Assembly (NCBI RefSeq): GCF_003345255.1
Contig: NZ_CP029331.1
Coordinates: 62,001 to 126,000, forward strand
DNA: 64,000 nt
Direction: 5' to 3'
DNA from: Pseudothauera hydrothermalis
Lineage (GTDB): Bacteria; Pseudomonadota; Gammaproteobacteria; Burkholderiales; Rhodocyclaceae
Shown: piece by piece, positions 21,102-29,490 of the stretch
How positions within the stretch are numbered: the stretch's first letter is position 1
Layout: each line of letters opens with the position of its first letter
Made by a program: the position numbers and the translations under genes
Notes under the pieces: model-generated
Seen by the model: only the letters and a program-made list of their open reading frames with translations
Database searches by the model: none
Told to the model about the DNA's origin: nothing

Positions 21102-21698
21102 TCAGATGTCGAAGTGTTTGCGGATAGCGTCGGTGAGCTGGCGGCGGAGTGCTTCTTCGTCACACTGCGACACGGTGGTGTGGAGCTGAGGCGCAATTTC
21201 GCGAAAGACGGCGATGACCGCCGGATCGACGTGGTGCCCGCTGTCGCGCTCCAGAATGGCGCGGGCCTGGCCAAAACTCATCGGTGCCTTGTACGGGCGG
21301 CGCGCGCACAGCGCATCGACCACGTCGGCCACCGCAAAGATACGCGTCGCCTGCGCTTCCATCATGGCAATGTGGGAGTCGAGCACTTCATGTGCCTTGC
21401 GCTCGTTCTCTCTGGATAGATGCACCACCACCGGATAGATGGCCGCGCCGCACAGCAGCGCGGCGAAAGCTGCCAGAGCGGCGGTGGCCGCTTGTGCGCG
21501 GCTGGTCTCGGTGTCCATGTGCAGGGCATCGAAGTGGCGCAACAAGCGTTGGGATTCCTCGATGGCTAGGGCGACGGTGGCTTTTTTGGCGCTTTCCTTT
21601 GCGGCTAACCAGCCGGCAAGGCTGGCGAGGATGGCGAGCACGAGGCTGACGGCGCCGATGCGGGTTGCGGCGCGACGATTGAAGGTGTGTGCGAACAT
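21102..21698 (-). pseudogene. HD-GYP phosphodiesterase with the catalytic core deleted
   Basis: 198-aa membrane protein with two hydrophobic segments (about residues 13-33 and 66-90), a linker, and then only the last part of an HD-GYP domain. Residues after about 122 (ATRIFAVADVVDALCARRPYK, then SGHHVDPAVIAVF) match the C-terminal end of HD-GYP c-di-GMP phosphodiesterases. The preceding LDSHIAMMEA is the usual entry to the domain. The metal-binding HD and the HHExxDGxGYP motif that should lie between are absent, so hydrolysis is not expected. The join is in frame. It could be decaying or retained as a non-catalytic membrane protein. Confidence 0.7.
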
Positions 21699-21798
21699 GA
21701 AAGGAAGATCGCGGGTCGGAAGGCTGTGTTATGCATCCGGTGCCTTAACGCCGACTTAACACACGGCCGCCCGGGCGATCTCCCATGCGGCACCCGTT

Positions 21799-22770
21799 TT
21801 AGCCGCGCAGTTCGGCGGTGAGCTGCTTGAGGTCCAGGGTGCGCGCCCGCTCCTCGATCTGCGGCTGGTAGCGCGCTTGCAGGCCGCGCGCCTCATCGAC
21901 CAGACCGGCGAATAGCTGCTTGAGGCTGGCCGCATCCAGTTTGCGCCCGCCGCCGTAGTAACGTTTGGCCACCTGGCCCAGCGCCCAGGTGCTGGCGAAA
22001 GAGAAGGCCATGCTGGTGGCCGCACTGCCGATTGCCCGCCCGGTCTTGCCCATTGCCTTGCCGAGCAGGCCGCCGATGAGTTTGCGGCCAAACTGCTCGA
22101 CGTATTGCGAAGTCAGGCCGACACCGATGGTGGCAAGAAAATCGGTGATGTGGCCGCGGTCGAGCTCATAGCCGTGAGCCTTGCCGATGCGATACACCAG
22201 CCGAGTCTGCAGCGGAATGATCGCCCAGGAGGCAAGCGACTGCGGCAGCAGTTCCAGCGCGCCGTTGAGGATGGCGGCGTTGAGTATCATGCGGTCGAGG
22301 CCCGCCTGGTCGGGGGCCGGTGCGGCGGCACTGCCGGCAGCCGGGGGCGGCGCCGGCAGATCGGCGGGTGCCGGCGGCAGGGCGCCTTTGACCGGCGCGT
22401 CGGCTAGCGCGTCGGCCTCGTCGACCAGCGCATGCGCCCGGCCTGAATCCAGTCCGAGCAGGACGGCAAGGCGCTCCAGAAAGGCGGTCTCGTCCGCGCT
22501 ATGGTGGCCGTCGGCATCGCACACGCCCACTGCGGTTTCAAACGCAAGTTGGCGCAGTTCAGGCGCATCCAGCGCCGCGCAGGCCTCTTCCAGCTTCACC
22601 CGGCGCAGCAGCACGTCCTGGTAAAGGGCTATGAAATCGACCTCGGCCTCGCGTGAGAGTGATTCGGCAACACGACGCACATGCTCGCGCTCGCGAGCGT
22701 CCTGGTGGCCGTCGGCAAATGCGGCCATCAAGGCAATGGTCAGCAGGGCGCGGGTTTGTTCCGGGTTCAT
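21799..22770 (-). CDS. TerB-like N-terminal and DUF697-like C-terminal domain protein
   Basis: 323-aa protein starting at ATG 22770. Residues 1-125 are helical with two acidic repeats, ALMAAFADGHQDAREREHV and AVGVCDADGHHSADETAFL, as in TerB/DjlA-type domains, whose acidic sites can bind metal. An Ala/Pro-rich linker (about 140-170) follows. The C-terminal half has hydrophobic Gly/Ala-rich helices (AIGSAATSMAFSFASTWALG) preceded by RLVYRIGKAHGYELDRGHI, resembling DUF697/YcjF-type membrane-associated domains. Function is unknown; metal- or envelope-stress related roles are only a guess. Confidence 0.7.
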   Translation of the reverse strand: MNPEQTRALLTIALMAAFADGHQDAREREHVRRVAESLSREAEVDFIALYQDVLLRRVKLEEACAALDAPELRQLAFETAVGVCDADGHHSADETAFLERLAVLLGLDSGRAHALVDEADALADAPVKGALPPAPADLPAPPPAAGSAAAPAPDQAGLDRMILNAAILNGALELLPQSLASWAIIPLQTRLVYRIGKAHGYELDRGHITDFLATIGVGLTSQYVEQFGRKLIGGLLGKAMGKTGRAIGSAATSMAFSFASTWALGQVAKRYYGGGRKLDAASLKQLFAGLVDEARGLQARYQPQIEERARTLDLKQLTAELRG

Positions 22771-22899
22771 GCAGCGGGCTCCGTGGGAGTTGCGTGATGG
22801 GTCGAGGTCTTCGACTGAGGAAGTGGGCAAAGTTTCCGCAGTGACAAAAGGCTCGGACGCTCATGCCGCTGAACGCAATTTTCTCTGCGCGCCGTCATC

Positions 22900-23502
22900 T
22901 CACATGCTGCGTTGTTCGACGCTGCTCTTTCGGGGTTCGGATTGCCGGTTCTGCAAAGGCGACTGGGTACGGATATGTTGGACGCCGGTGATCATCGCAC
23001 CGATGAGATTGACACCTTCCAAGCGGCTCATCACGATGGCGGCGATGCCGTGGATGACGGCAAAACCGATCAGCAGGCCGGCCAGCGCTTCGTGCAGGTC
23101 CTGTACCCACTCCTCACCCCAGAGAGCGTCGGTAGTCTGCAGGAACCCGCTGGCAGCCACCGTCAGGATCAACACCATGAGTGCCAGCATCATGACCGCG
23201 CCCAGCGGGTTATGGCCCAGGTGTCGATCGTACTGGCCCGCGCGCAGCCGGGACAGATGGGCCGATAACCGTGACCGGGTAGGCATGAAGTTGGCGAAGC
23301 GGGCATGCTCGCTGCCGATGAAACCCCAAACGATGCGGGCCGCGACCAGCGCACCGGCAAGATAGCCCAGCCATTGGTGTACGGTTTCCCCGTCATCGAG
23401 GACAAAGTAATTGGTGAGCACGCAGCTCACCAGCGTCCAGTGGACGATGCGGACGAACCGGTCCCACACACGGACCGCCTGTAAGGTCGGGTTGGAGGAC
23501 AT
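22900..23502 (-). CDS. Cytochrome b561 family protein
   Basis: Di-haem b-type inner-membrane electron carrier (200 aa) with four helices. Histidines in the helices (RIVHWTLV, TVHQWLGYLAGAL, LHEALAGLLIGFAVIHG) fit the haem ligands of the cytochrome b561/hydrogenase-b fold. The C-terminal 25 residues are polar and probably cytoplasmic. It lies 66 bases downstream of a PepSY gene on the same strand; this pairing is common, and the cytochrome may serve a periplasmic partner not present here. Confidence 0.9.
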   Translation of the reverse strand: MSSNPTLQAVRVWDRFVRIVHWTLVSCVLTNYFVLDDGETVHQWLGYLAGALVAARIVWGFIGSEHARFANFMPTRSRLSAHLSRLRAGQYDRHLGHNPLGAVMMLALMVLILTVAASGFLQTTDALWGEEWVQDLHEALAGLLIGFAVIHGIAAIVMSRLEGVNLIGAMITGVQHIRTQSPLQNRQSEPRKSSVEQRSM

Positions 23503-23568
23503 CGGTCGGGCTCCAGTGTTGCCAGCGGCCTCGGGTGTCGCCGCTGGCCGCCAGCAGCCGTGGGCTAA

Positions 23569-23826
23569 TTACTTGCGTTCGAGTTCGGCGCCGGTTTGCG
23601 GGTCGAAGTAGATTTCCACCTTGTTGCCGGCCTTGTCGAAGCCGTAGATCTCGTAGCAGTTACCCTTGGAGACTTTGAAGGTCTTGATTCGGTAACCCTG
23701 GGGCTCGAGGCCGGCCTTGAATTTGTCCTGATCCATCCACCTCTCTTTCGGTGCATTACAGCTCGGGCCGGCGAACGCGGAGGTGGAGAGTATGGCGATG
23801 CTCAAAGCGGCAAAAATACGGTTCAT
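23569..23826 (-). CDS. Small periplasmic PepSY domain protein
   Basis: 85-aa exported protein with a signal peptide (residues 1-19, ending SAFA-GP). The mature part is a single PepSY-like fold with the motif YRIKTFKVSKGNCYEIYGFD and NKVEIYFDPQTGAEL. Two cysteines (in PSCNAP and GNCYE) may form a disulfide. It precedes cytochrome b561 and probably shares its transcript. Confidence 0.88.
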   Translation of the reverse strand: MNRIFAALSIAILSTSAFAGPSCNAPKERWMDQDKFKAGLEPQGYRIKTFKVSKGNCYEIYGFDKAGNKVEIYFDPQTGAELERK

Positions 23827-24045
23827 GCGAAACTCCTATGCTGAGGTAAAGCGCCGAGCGGGCGCGCAGTGGTGAGTACACCCGAGCACACTTAAAGGAG
23901 GCTGAAGAACGGGTTGAAATCGATGAAGCCGCCTGTGCGCCTCAAAATTCCGGGCACCCAGCTTTGGGTGGATTGTGGACTTCCGTAATTGCTTGGCCAG
24001 GATCGAGACCGAACAATCCGGGGGTTTTTCGCTAGATGATCGGCC

Positions 24046-25185
24046 ATGTCAGGAATAATCCGTAGCTTCAGCGTCGTTGCCAGTTTGCTCGCTTTCTGCC
24101 TTCCGTTCGAGCTAGCCGCTCAGGGGCGGGAGATTGTTGTCGGTCAGGTGGCGCCGTTTTCCGGCCCGCAGGCGGTCACCGGACGGGCGATCCATGCCGG
24201 GGTGAAGCTCTACGTCGATCATGTCAACGCGCAAGGCGGTGTGCGTGGCATGAAGATCCGCCTGGTCACCCGCGACGATGCACAGCAGGCGGCGCAGACC
24301 GTGGCGCTGGCGCGCGAGCTGATCGCCGGGGAATCGCCGGTGGCGCTGATTGGCACCGTGGGCACTACCAACCTGGAGGCGTTGATCGCCGACGGCGTGT
24401 TGCAAAAGAGCGGCGTGCCACTGGTCGGCGCGGTGTCCGGCGCTTCCAGCGTTATCGCCGGCAAAAACGTGTTCGTCATCAAGGCGAGCTATCACGAGGA
24501 GATAAACCGCCTGTTCGCCAATCTGGCGGGCCTGGGTATCAAGCGCGTTGGGTTGGTGTACCAGGACGATGCGCTCGGCCAGGACGTGATCGCCGGCGCC
24601 GATGCGGTCGCGCGCAGCCATGGCATAGAATTAGCCGCCCGCGCAGGCTATCCGCGCAACACCGTGGAGGTTGGGGAGGCGGTCAGCGCGATGGTACAGG
24701 CGGGGCCGCAGGTGGTCTTACTCGGCGCCACCACGGCGGCGGCGATCGAATTCGTGCGCCAGTACCGTGAGGGTGGCGGACTGGCAATGCTATACGGCAT
24801 GTCCATCATCGATACCCGTCAGCTGCTTGCCAAACTCGGGCCGGATGGTGCACGCGGCTTCGCCTTCTCGGTGGTGTTGCCGCTGGAGACTCAGCGCACC
24901 ATCGCGCTCAATCTCGAATACCTGCGCCTGCGCGACCAGAGCAAGGACGCGGATCTTTCGGCGCGATCCATCGAAGGCTTCATCGCCGCCAAGGCGCTGG
25001 TCCATGCGCTGCAGAGCGCCGCAGCGGATGGCGTTCCGACCCCTGCGGCGGTTGTGAAGAACCTGCAGGCCATGCGCAAGGTGGATCTCGGCGGCTTTGT
25101 ACTCGATTTTGGTCAGCCGGGCCGGTCGGGTTCCAGTTACGTCGACTTTGCCATGCTCGGCGACGGCGGGCGGGTGGTGCAATAA
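24046..25185 (+). CDS. Periplasmic ABC-type amino-acid (LivJ-like) binding protein, orphan
   Basis: 379-aa type I periplasmic binding protein (Peripla_BP_6). The signal peptide covers about residues 1-25 (ending ELAAQG). The mature protein starts with the family's REIVVGQVAPFSGPQAVTG and has the two-lobe pattern with VGLVYQDDALGQDVIAGAD. No permease or ATPase genes are adjacent, so it either works with a distant Liv-type transporter or acts as a sensor. The ligand cannot be assigned. Confidence 0.88.
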   Translation: MSGIIRSFSVVASLLAFCLPFELAAQGREIVVGQVAPFSGPQAVTGRAIHAGVKLYVDHVNAQGGVRGMKIRLVTRDDAQQAAQTVALARELIAGESPVALIGTVGTTNLEALIADGVLQKSGVPLVGAVSGASSVIAGKNVFVIKASYHEEINRLFANLAGLGIKRVGLVYQDDALGQDVIAGADAVARSHGIELAARAGYPRNTVEVGEAVSAMVQAGPQVVLLGATTAAAIEFVRQYREGGGLAMLYGMSIIDTRQLLAKLGPDGARGFAFSVVLPLETQRTIALNLEYLRLRDQSKDADLSARSIEGFIAAKALVHALQSAAADGVPTPAAVVKNLQAMRKVDLGGFVLDFGQPGRSGSSYVDFAMLGDGGRVVQ

Positions 25186-25256
25186 GTCACAAAGTGGCCC
25201 CGCGCGCAAATCGGTGTCAAAGATCGCGCGCCGCCACAAAATCTAACGAAGCCAAG

Positions 25257-25296
25257 AAGCAAAAAGGCCAACCCTTCAGGATTGGCCTTTTTGCTT
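25257..25296. terminator. Bidirectional intrinsic terminator
   Basis: A perfect 15-base-pair stem, AAGCAAAAAGGCCAA with TTGGCCTTTTTGCTT, separated by a 10-base loop, gives a T-run on both strands. It ends the binding-protein transcript on the plus strand and the tRNA-Lys transcript on the minus strand. Confidence 0.92.
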
Positions 25297-25304
25297 GAAT
25301 TTGC

Positions 25305-25380
<76 letters not shown>

Positions 25381-25416
25381 GCATCTGTCGCATTCAATCT
25401 TGCGTGAATGCTGCGA

Positions 25417-25492
25417 TGGTAGGCCGTGCAGGATTCGAACCTGCGACCAACGGATTAAAAGTCCGCTGCTCTACCAACTGAGCTAACGACCC
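25417..25492 (-). tRNA. tRNA-Lys (anticodon UUU)
   Basis: 76 bases including an encoded CCA. The anticodon loop CTTTTAA gives UUU. The acceptor stem GGGTCGT/ACGGCCT includes G-U wobbles at the first and fourth pairs. The T arm is GCAGGTTCGAATCCTGC. It is first in the lysine tRNA pair, 36 bases upstream of the CUU species, and is directly preceded by a strong promoter. Confidence 0.96.
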
Positions 25493-25507
25493 GCCAAAGA
25501 GGGCCGA

Positions 25508-25536
25508 ATTCTAGACGAGGCGGGATTTGCCGTCAA
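25508..25536 (-). promoter_or_regulatory. Sigma-70 promoter of the tRNA-Lys pair
   Basis: On the minus strand TTGACG (25531-25536) and TAGAAT (25508-25513) are separated by exactly 17 bases. The -10 box ends 15 bases before the mature 5' end of tRNA-Lys(UUU). A GC-rich discriminator follows the -10, as expected for stringently controlled stable-RNA promoters. Confidence 0.85.
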
Positions 25537-25540
25537 TAGC

Positions 25541-25570
25541 GGATATTGGCGGACATTGGAGGGTATTGGC
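25541..25570. repeat. Three tandem 10-base repeats upstream of the tRNA promoter
   Basis: GGATATTGGC, GGACATTGGA and GGGTATTGGC follow one another with a 10-base period, just upstream of the -35 box. The spacing places each copy on the same face of the helix. A role as an activator site (for example Fis-like) or upstream element is an inference. Confidence 0.5.
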
Positions 25571-25613
25571 GCTTCTTTTTTTGCGCGTCGCAGTGTGCGG
25601 TGTGGCGCCGTGC

Positions 25614-26720
25614 TCAAGCATTTCGCAGCAACAGCCAATACTGCACCTTCATCGTCAGCGCTGCGCCGGCGATAATCGACAAGGTGGTGAGCATCGAGCC
25701 CAGCGATAGCGCGGATATACCGCTCACACCCTGGCCAATGGTGCAGCCCAAGGCGGTGACGCCGCCAAAGCCCATCAGCACCGCGCCCAACAAGTGGCGG
25801 ATCAGATCGCCGGCGTCACGGAAGCTCTCGATCCGGAAGCTGCGGGTCGTGAGCGCCAAGAGTGCCGAGCCGACTACCACGCCAAGCGCGCCGGCGATGC
25901 CGAAGGTGACGATGCGGCTGGCGTCGCTCCACAGCATTAGAAGTTCCAGTGTGTAGGCCAGCGGGGCAACAAAGGAAAAAGACTCGGCCCGGCCGCTGTT
26001 GGTGCCGATGAAGGCTTCCTCCAGGGTTTCCGGATGTTCGGCCACATAGCCGATATGGCCGGTGACATACCAGCCCCCGACCACCAACAGTCCCACGACC
26101 GTGCCGCCTAGCAGGATATCGGCGCGCCATGCTTCGCGGTGGGCCAGTGCGGCGGCGAGCAGCAGGCCGCCGACCACCGTGGTGGCCAGCAACAGGGCGC
26201 GTTCCGGTGCCATGCCGCCGGCAGCGAGCAGGGCCGGCAGGTGTTGAGCCGAGTCAAGTTCGACCGCCATGCTATCGAGCCATTGCACCCGCCACACGCC
26301 AAACACGCCGCGCAGCGTCATAGAGGCCGCCAGCCCGAGGAAGACGAACACCACCAGCGATTTGAGGTTGCCGCCGCCGAGGCGGATCAAGGTTTTGCTG
26401 CCGCAACCCGAGGCCAGGGTCATGCCGACGCCAAAAGCCAGGCCGCCGAGCACATGGGACAGCCAGCGCAGCCGGCTGCCGGTGTAGATCGATTTGGACA
26501 CATCGACCAAGCCGGCCAATTGCAACGCACAGGTGCCGATAATGGCCACCGCAATGGCCAGCATCCACATCCGCATGCGGCGCCAATCGCCCATGTTTAC
26601 TACGTCGGAGACCGCGCCCAGGGTGCAGAAATGGGTTTTGTTGCCGACTGCGCCAAAGACTACGCCGAGGGCGAAGGCCAGCCAAGCAATGGTGGAGGAG
26701 GCCACGACGGGTTGTTCCAT
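25614..26720 (-). CDS. YeeE/YedE family (DUF395) sulfur-compound transporter
   Basis: Inner-membrane protein (368 aa) with about nine to ten helices and an internal duplication of the YeeE/YedE module: FGAVGNKTHFCTLGAVSDV near the N-terminus, GMTLASGCGSKTLIRLGGG in the middle and ALGCTIGQGVSGISALSLGS near the C-terminus. Conserved cysteines in these motifs are the path for thiosulfate-type substrates in studied members. No TusA/SirA-like gene lies next to it, so the substrate is inferred only as a reduced sulfur species. Confidence 0.85.
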   Translation of the reverse strand: MEQPVVASSTIAWLAFALGVVFGAVGNKTHFCTLGAVSDVVNMGDWRRMRMWMLAIAVAIIGTCALQLAGLVDVSKSIYTGSRLRWLSHVLGGLAFGVGMTLASGCGSKTLIRLGGGNLKSLVVFVFLGLAASMTLRGVFGVWRVQWLDSMAVELDSAQHLPALLAAGGMAPERALLLATTVVGGLLLAAALAHREAWRADILLGGTVVGLLVVGGWYVTGHIGYVAEHPETLEEAFIGTNSGRAESFSFVAPLAYTLELLMLWSDASRIVTFGIAGALGVVVGSALLALTTRSFRIESFRDAGDLIRHLLGAVLMGFGGVTALGCTIGQGVSGISALSLGSMLTTLSIIAGAALTMKVQYWLLLRNA

Positions 26721-26815
26721 GGCGGGTATGCTCGATCCGGAAGCACCCGGATTCTATTGGAAAACCGATTGCTCAGCGCTTGGCGCCTGTGGCGTGTGGC
26801 TCGATCCAAGCGGGA

Positions 26816-27508
26816 TCAGCCGTCACGCCCTTGGTAAGGGGTCGGATCTTCGATGCCTGCGGCCTGAAAGCCTGCACGACGCAGGCGGCAGGCTTCACAG
26901 CGTCCGCAGGCGCGGCCTTGTTCGTCGGCCTGGTAGCAGGTCACGGTGATGCCGTAATCGACGCCCAGACGGGTGCCGAGCTGGATGATCTCGGCCTTGG
27001 ACAGTTCGATCAAAGGGGCATGAATCCGCAGCCGGGCGCCTTCGATGCCGGCTTTGGTGGCGAGGTTGGCCATAGCCTCGAAGGCGCGGATGAATTCGGG
27101 TCTGCAGTCGGGATAGCCGGAATAGTCGACTGCATTGACCCCGACGAAGATGTCGCGCGCGTCGAGCACTTCGGCCCAGGCCAGGGCAATGGACAGCATG
27201 ACGGTATTGCGCGCCGGCACATAGGTGACCGGGATGCCGTTGCCGCCACCGTCTTCGGGGACCTGAATGGCCGGGTCGGTCAGTGCCGAGCCGCCGAACT
27301 GGCCCAGGTTGACCCGGGCCAGACGGTGCTCGCGGGCGCCCAAGGCGTCAGCCACCCGCTTGGAGGCGGTCAATTCGGCCGCGTGGCGCTGACCATAGGC
27401 CACCGATAGGGCATAGCATTCAAAGCCCATGTCGCGGGCGATGGCAAGGCAGGTGGCCGAATCGAGGCCGCCGGAGAGCAGGACGACGGCGCGAGGGGTT
27501 TGTTCCAT
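26816..27508 (-). CDS. queC: 7-cyano-7-deazaguanine synthase QueC
   Basis: ATP-dependent enzyme (230 aa) converting 7-carboxy-7-deazaguanine to preQ0 in queuosine synthesis. The start at 27508 gives [20 protein letters not shown] with the PP-loop SGGLDS. The C-terminal zinc site has four cysteines in [19 protein letters not shown]. It follows queE by 35 bases at the end of the tol-pal-que gene run. Confidence 0.96.
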   Translation of the reverse strand: MEQTPRAVVLLSGGLDSATCLAIARDMGFECYALSVAYGQRHAAELTASKRVADALGAREHRLARVNLGQFGGSALTDPAIQVPEDGGGNGIPVTYVPARNTVMLSIALAWAEVLDARDIFVGVNAVDYSGYPDCRPEFIRAFEAMANLATKAGIEGARLRIHAPLIELSKAEIIQLGTRLGVDYGITVTCYQADEQGRACGRCEACRLRRAGFQAAGIEDPTPYQGRDG

Positions 27509-27543
27509 GGTCGTTGGTGTCGGTGATGCAGGCTGCCACCGGC

Positions 27544-28206
27544 TCATTTGCCGCGGGCGTCGCCCCAAAGCACCTTGTGCAGTTGTAGTTGGAAGCGCAC
27601 CGGCAGGCGGTCGCGCACGATCCACTCCGCCAACTGCGCCGGGTCGAGCTGTCCAGCCACCGGGGAGAAGAGCACTTCGCAGCGCTCGGTCAGCCGGTGC
27701 GTAGCGATCTGCTCGCGCGCCCAGGCGTAGTCGGCTTCGTCGGCAATTACGATCTTGATCTCGTCGCTGCGGCGCAGCTGGTCTATGTTTGCCCACCTGT
27801 TCTTGGCGGCTTCCCCCGAGCCGGGGGCCTTGAGATCCATGATGCGCGCCACACGTGGATCGACCGTGGAGATGTCGAGCGCGCCGCTGGTTTCCAGCGA
27901 CACGTCGAACCCCGCGTCACACAGCGCGGTGAGCAGCGTCGAACAGCCCTGCTGGGCTAGCGGCTCGCCGCCCGTGACGCATACATGGCGTAGCCCAAAA
28001 GCGGTCACTTGGCGCACGATGTCGTCGATCGGGTAGAACTGCCCGCCGCTGAAGGCGTAGGCGGTGTCGCACCACACGCAGCGCAGCGGACAGCCGGTGA
28101 GGCGGACGAACACGGTGGGCAGGCCGACTCGGGTCGATTCGCCCTGCACCGAGGCAAAGATTTCAGTCAGGCGCAGCCGTGTATTGCGCCCGGGGGCTGT
28201 GTTCAT
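27544..28206 (-). CDS. queE: 7-carboxy-7-deazaguanine synthase QueE
   Basis: Radical SAM enzyme (220 aa) that contracts the pterin ring to form 7-carboxy-7-deazaguanine. The N-terminal region has [20 protein letters not shown], and the cluster-binding cysteines lie in [15 protein letters not shown]. The glycine-rich SAM motif is [12 protein letters not shown]. It starts 6 bases after cpoB. Confidence 0.96.
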   Translation of the reverse strand: MNTAPGRNTRLRLTEIFASVQGESTRVGLPTVFVRLTGCPLRCVWCDTAYAFSGGQFYPIDDIVRQVTAFGLRHVCVTGGEPLAQQGCSTLLTALCDAGFDVSLETSGALDISTVDPRVARIMDLKAPGSGEAAKNRWANIDQLRRSDEIKIVIADEADYAWAREQIATHRLTERCEVLFSPVAGQLDPAQLAEWIVRDRLPVRFQLQLHKVLWGDARGK

Positions 28207-28212
28207 GGCCGG

Positions 28213-28920
28213 CTAGCGGATGCCCAGGCGTTGGCGGGCGGTTTTAGCGGCAGTGCTTTCTGGATAGCGTTCGACCAGCGCTTGCAGGGTGCGTTGCGCA
28301 GCTTTGGCATCGCCCAGCGCCTGCTGGCTGTTGGCCAGCCCCAACATGGCGTCCGGGGCGACCGTGTCGGCCGGCCAGCGTGCCAGAACGGTGTTGAAGT
28401 GATTGCTGGCAGCGGCCACTTCCTTGGCTTGCAGCGCAGCATTGCCGGCCCAGAAGTGTGCTCCGGGCAGAAAGCTGCTTTGGGTGTACTTGGCGATAAA
28501 TGCGTTCAAGGCGGCCAAGGCTTCGCGGTATTGACCCGCTTTGAGTAGATTCAGCGCCCCTTCGTATTCGGCCGATTCGGCCGCAGGGTCGGCGGCCGAT
28601 TGAGGCGCCGCGCCACCGGGCGCTTCCAGCCGTCTGAGGCGATCGTCCAGGTCGACGTAAAAGTCCTTCTGGCGCTGTTTGAGCGATTCGACCTCGTGCA
28701 TCAGCACTTCGATCTGCCCGCGCAGGCGGGCGACCTCGGCGCGCAGCAGCTCGTTCTGAGAGGACAGTTCGAGCTGCGCGCGGCTGCTAGCCTCGAGCCG
28801 CTGGTTGACATTCTCCCGCAGCGCGTCGAGCTGACGTTGAGTCTCTCCGCCGCCGAACAACTGAGCGGAGGCGACAGTGGGCAGGATGAGCAGGGCGGCC
28901 AGCGGAACGAGGCGTTTCAT
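28213..28920 (-). CDS. cpoB: Cell division coordinator CpoB (YbgF)
   Basis: Periplasmic protein (235 aa) linking Tol-Pal constriction to PBP1B activity. A signal peptide (residues 1-19) precedes a coiled coil (about 25-90, rich in Gln/Arg/Leu), then a linker and TPR repeats from about residue 117 (YEGALNLLKAGQYREALAAL). Its ATG shares one base with the pal stop region. It is the usual last gene of tol-pal. Confidence 0.94.
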   Translation of the reverse strand: MKRLVPLAALLILPTVASAQLFGGGETQRQLDALRENVNQRLEASSRAQLELSSQNELLRAEVARLRGQIEVLMHEVESLKQRQKDFYVDLDDRLRRLEAPGGAAPQSAADPAAESAEYEGALNLLKAGQYREALAALNAFIAKYTQSSFLPGAHFWAGNAALQAKEVAAASNHFNTVLARWPADTVAPDAMLGLANSQQALGDAKAAQRTLQALVERYPESTAAKTARQRLGIR

Positions 28921-29438
28921 CAGAATTCGCCCGAGTAGAGCATGTCACCGCGGCGGTTCTGCGCAAAGCAGGCTTCGTTGCTTTCGGTGCAGCGCGGTTT
29001 TTCTTCACCCAGACTGACCGATTCGATCTGCGACTCGGACACGCCCAGCAGGGTCAGCGCACGGCGAATGGCATCGGCACGCTTCTGGCCTAGCGCCAGG
29101 TTGTATTCGCGGCTGCCGCGCTCATCGGTGTTGCCCTGGATCAGCATTTTCATCTGCGGATTTTGCACCAGGAAGCGGGCGTGTGCTTCGATCAGTTTGT
29201 TGAACTCGGGCTTGATGACGAAGCTGTCGAAGTCGAAATACACGCTGCGCTTGGACAGAATGTTGTTCGGATCGGTCAGCGCAGCAATGCCGCTACCGGA
29301 AACACCGGGGGCGGTCACCGTGGCCACGCCTGCACCAGCGCGGTCTTCGACAGCGGCGCTGCTGGTGTCGGATGTGCCGGTGGTGCTGCAGGCAGCCAGC
29401 AGAGAAGCCAGCAGTGCGGGCAGGATGAGTTTCTTCAT
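28920..29438 (-). CDS. pal: Peptidoglycan-associated lipoprotein Pal
   Basis: Outer-membrane lipoprotein (172 aa). The start at 29438 is preceded by GGAG at the right distance and gives KKLILPALLASLLAACS with a lipobox ending at Cys17; an upstream ATG at 29459 would add seven residues before the signal. The C-terminal OmpA-like domain binds diaminopimelate peptidoglycan (FDFDSFVIKPEFN, GNTDERGSREYNLALGQKRA). Confidence 0.97.
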   Translation of the reverse strand: MKKLILPALLASLLAACSTTGTSDTSSAAVEDRAGAGVATVTAPGVSGSGIAALTDPNNILSKRSVYFDFDSFVIKPEFNKLIEAHARFLVQNPQMKMLIQGNTDERGSREYNLALGQKRADAIRRALTLLGVSESQIESVSLGEEKPRCTESNEACFAQNRRGDMLYSGEF

Positions 29439-29490
29439 TGAGTATTCTCCGTTTTTCATTGTGTGAGACAGCAGTTTGGTTACAGCACTG

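Noticed and set aside
23914..23988. Tiny frame (21-24 codons) after a perfect AAAGGAGG and holding a CACCCA/TGGGTG hairpin
   Set aside because: No downstream gene to act as its target within 50 bases in a leader-peptide sense, and the peptide has no telling codons; likely chance.
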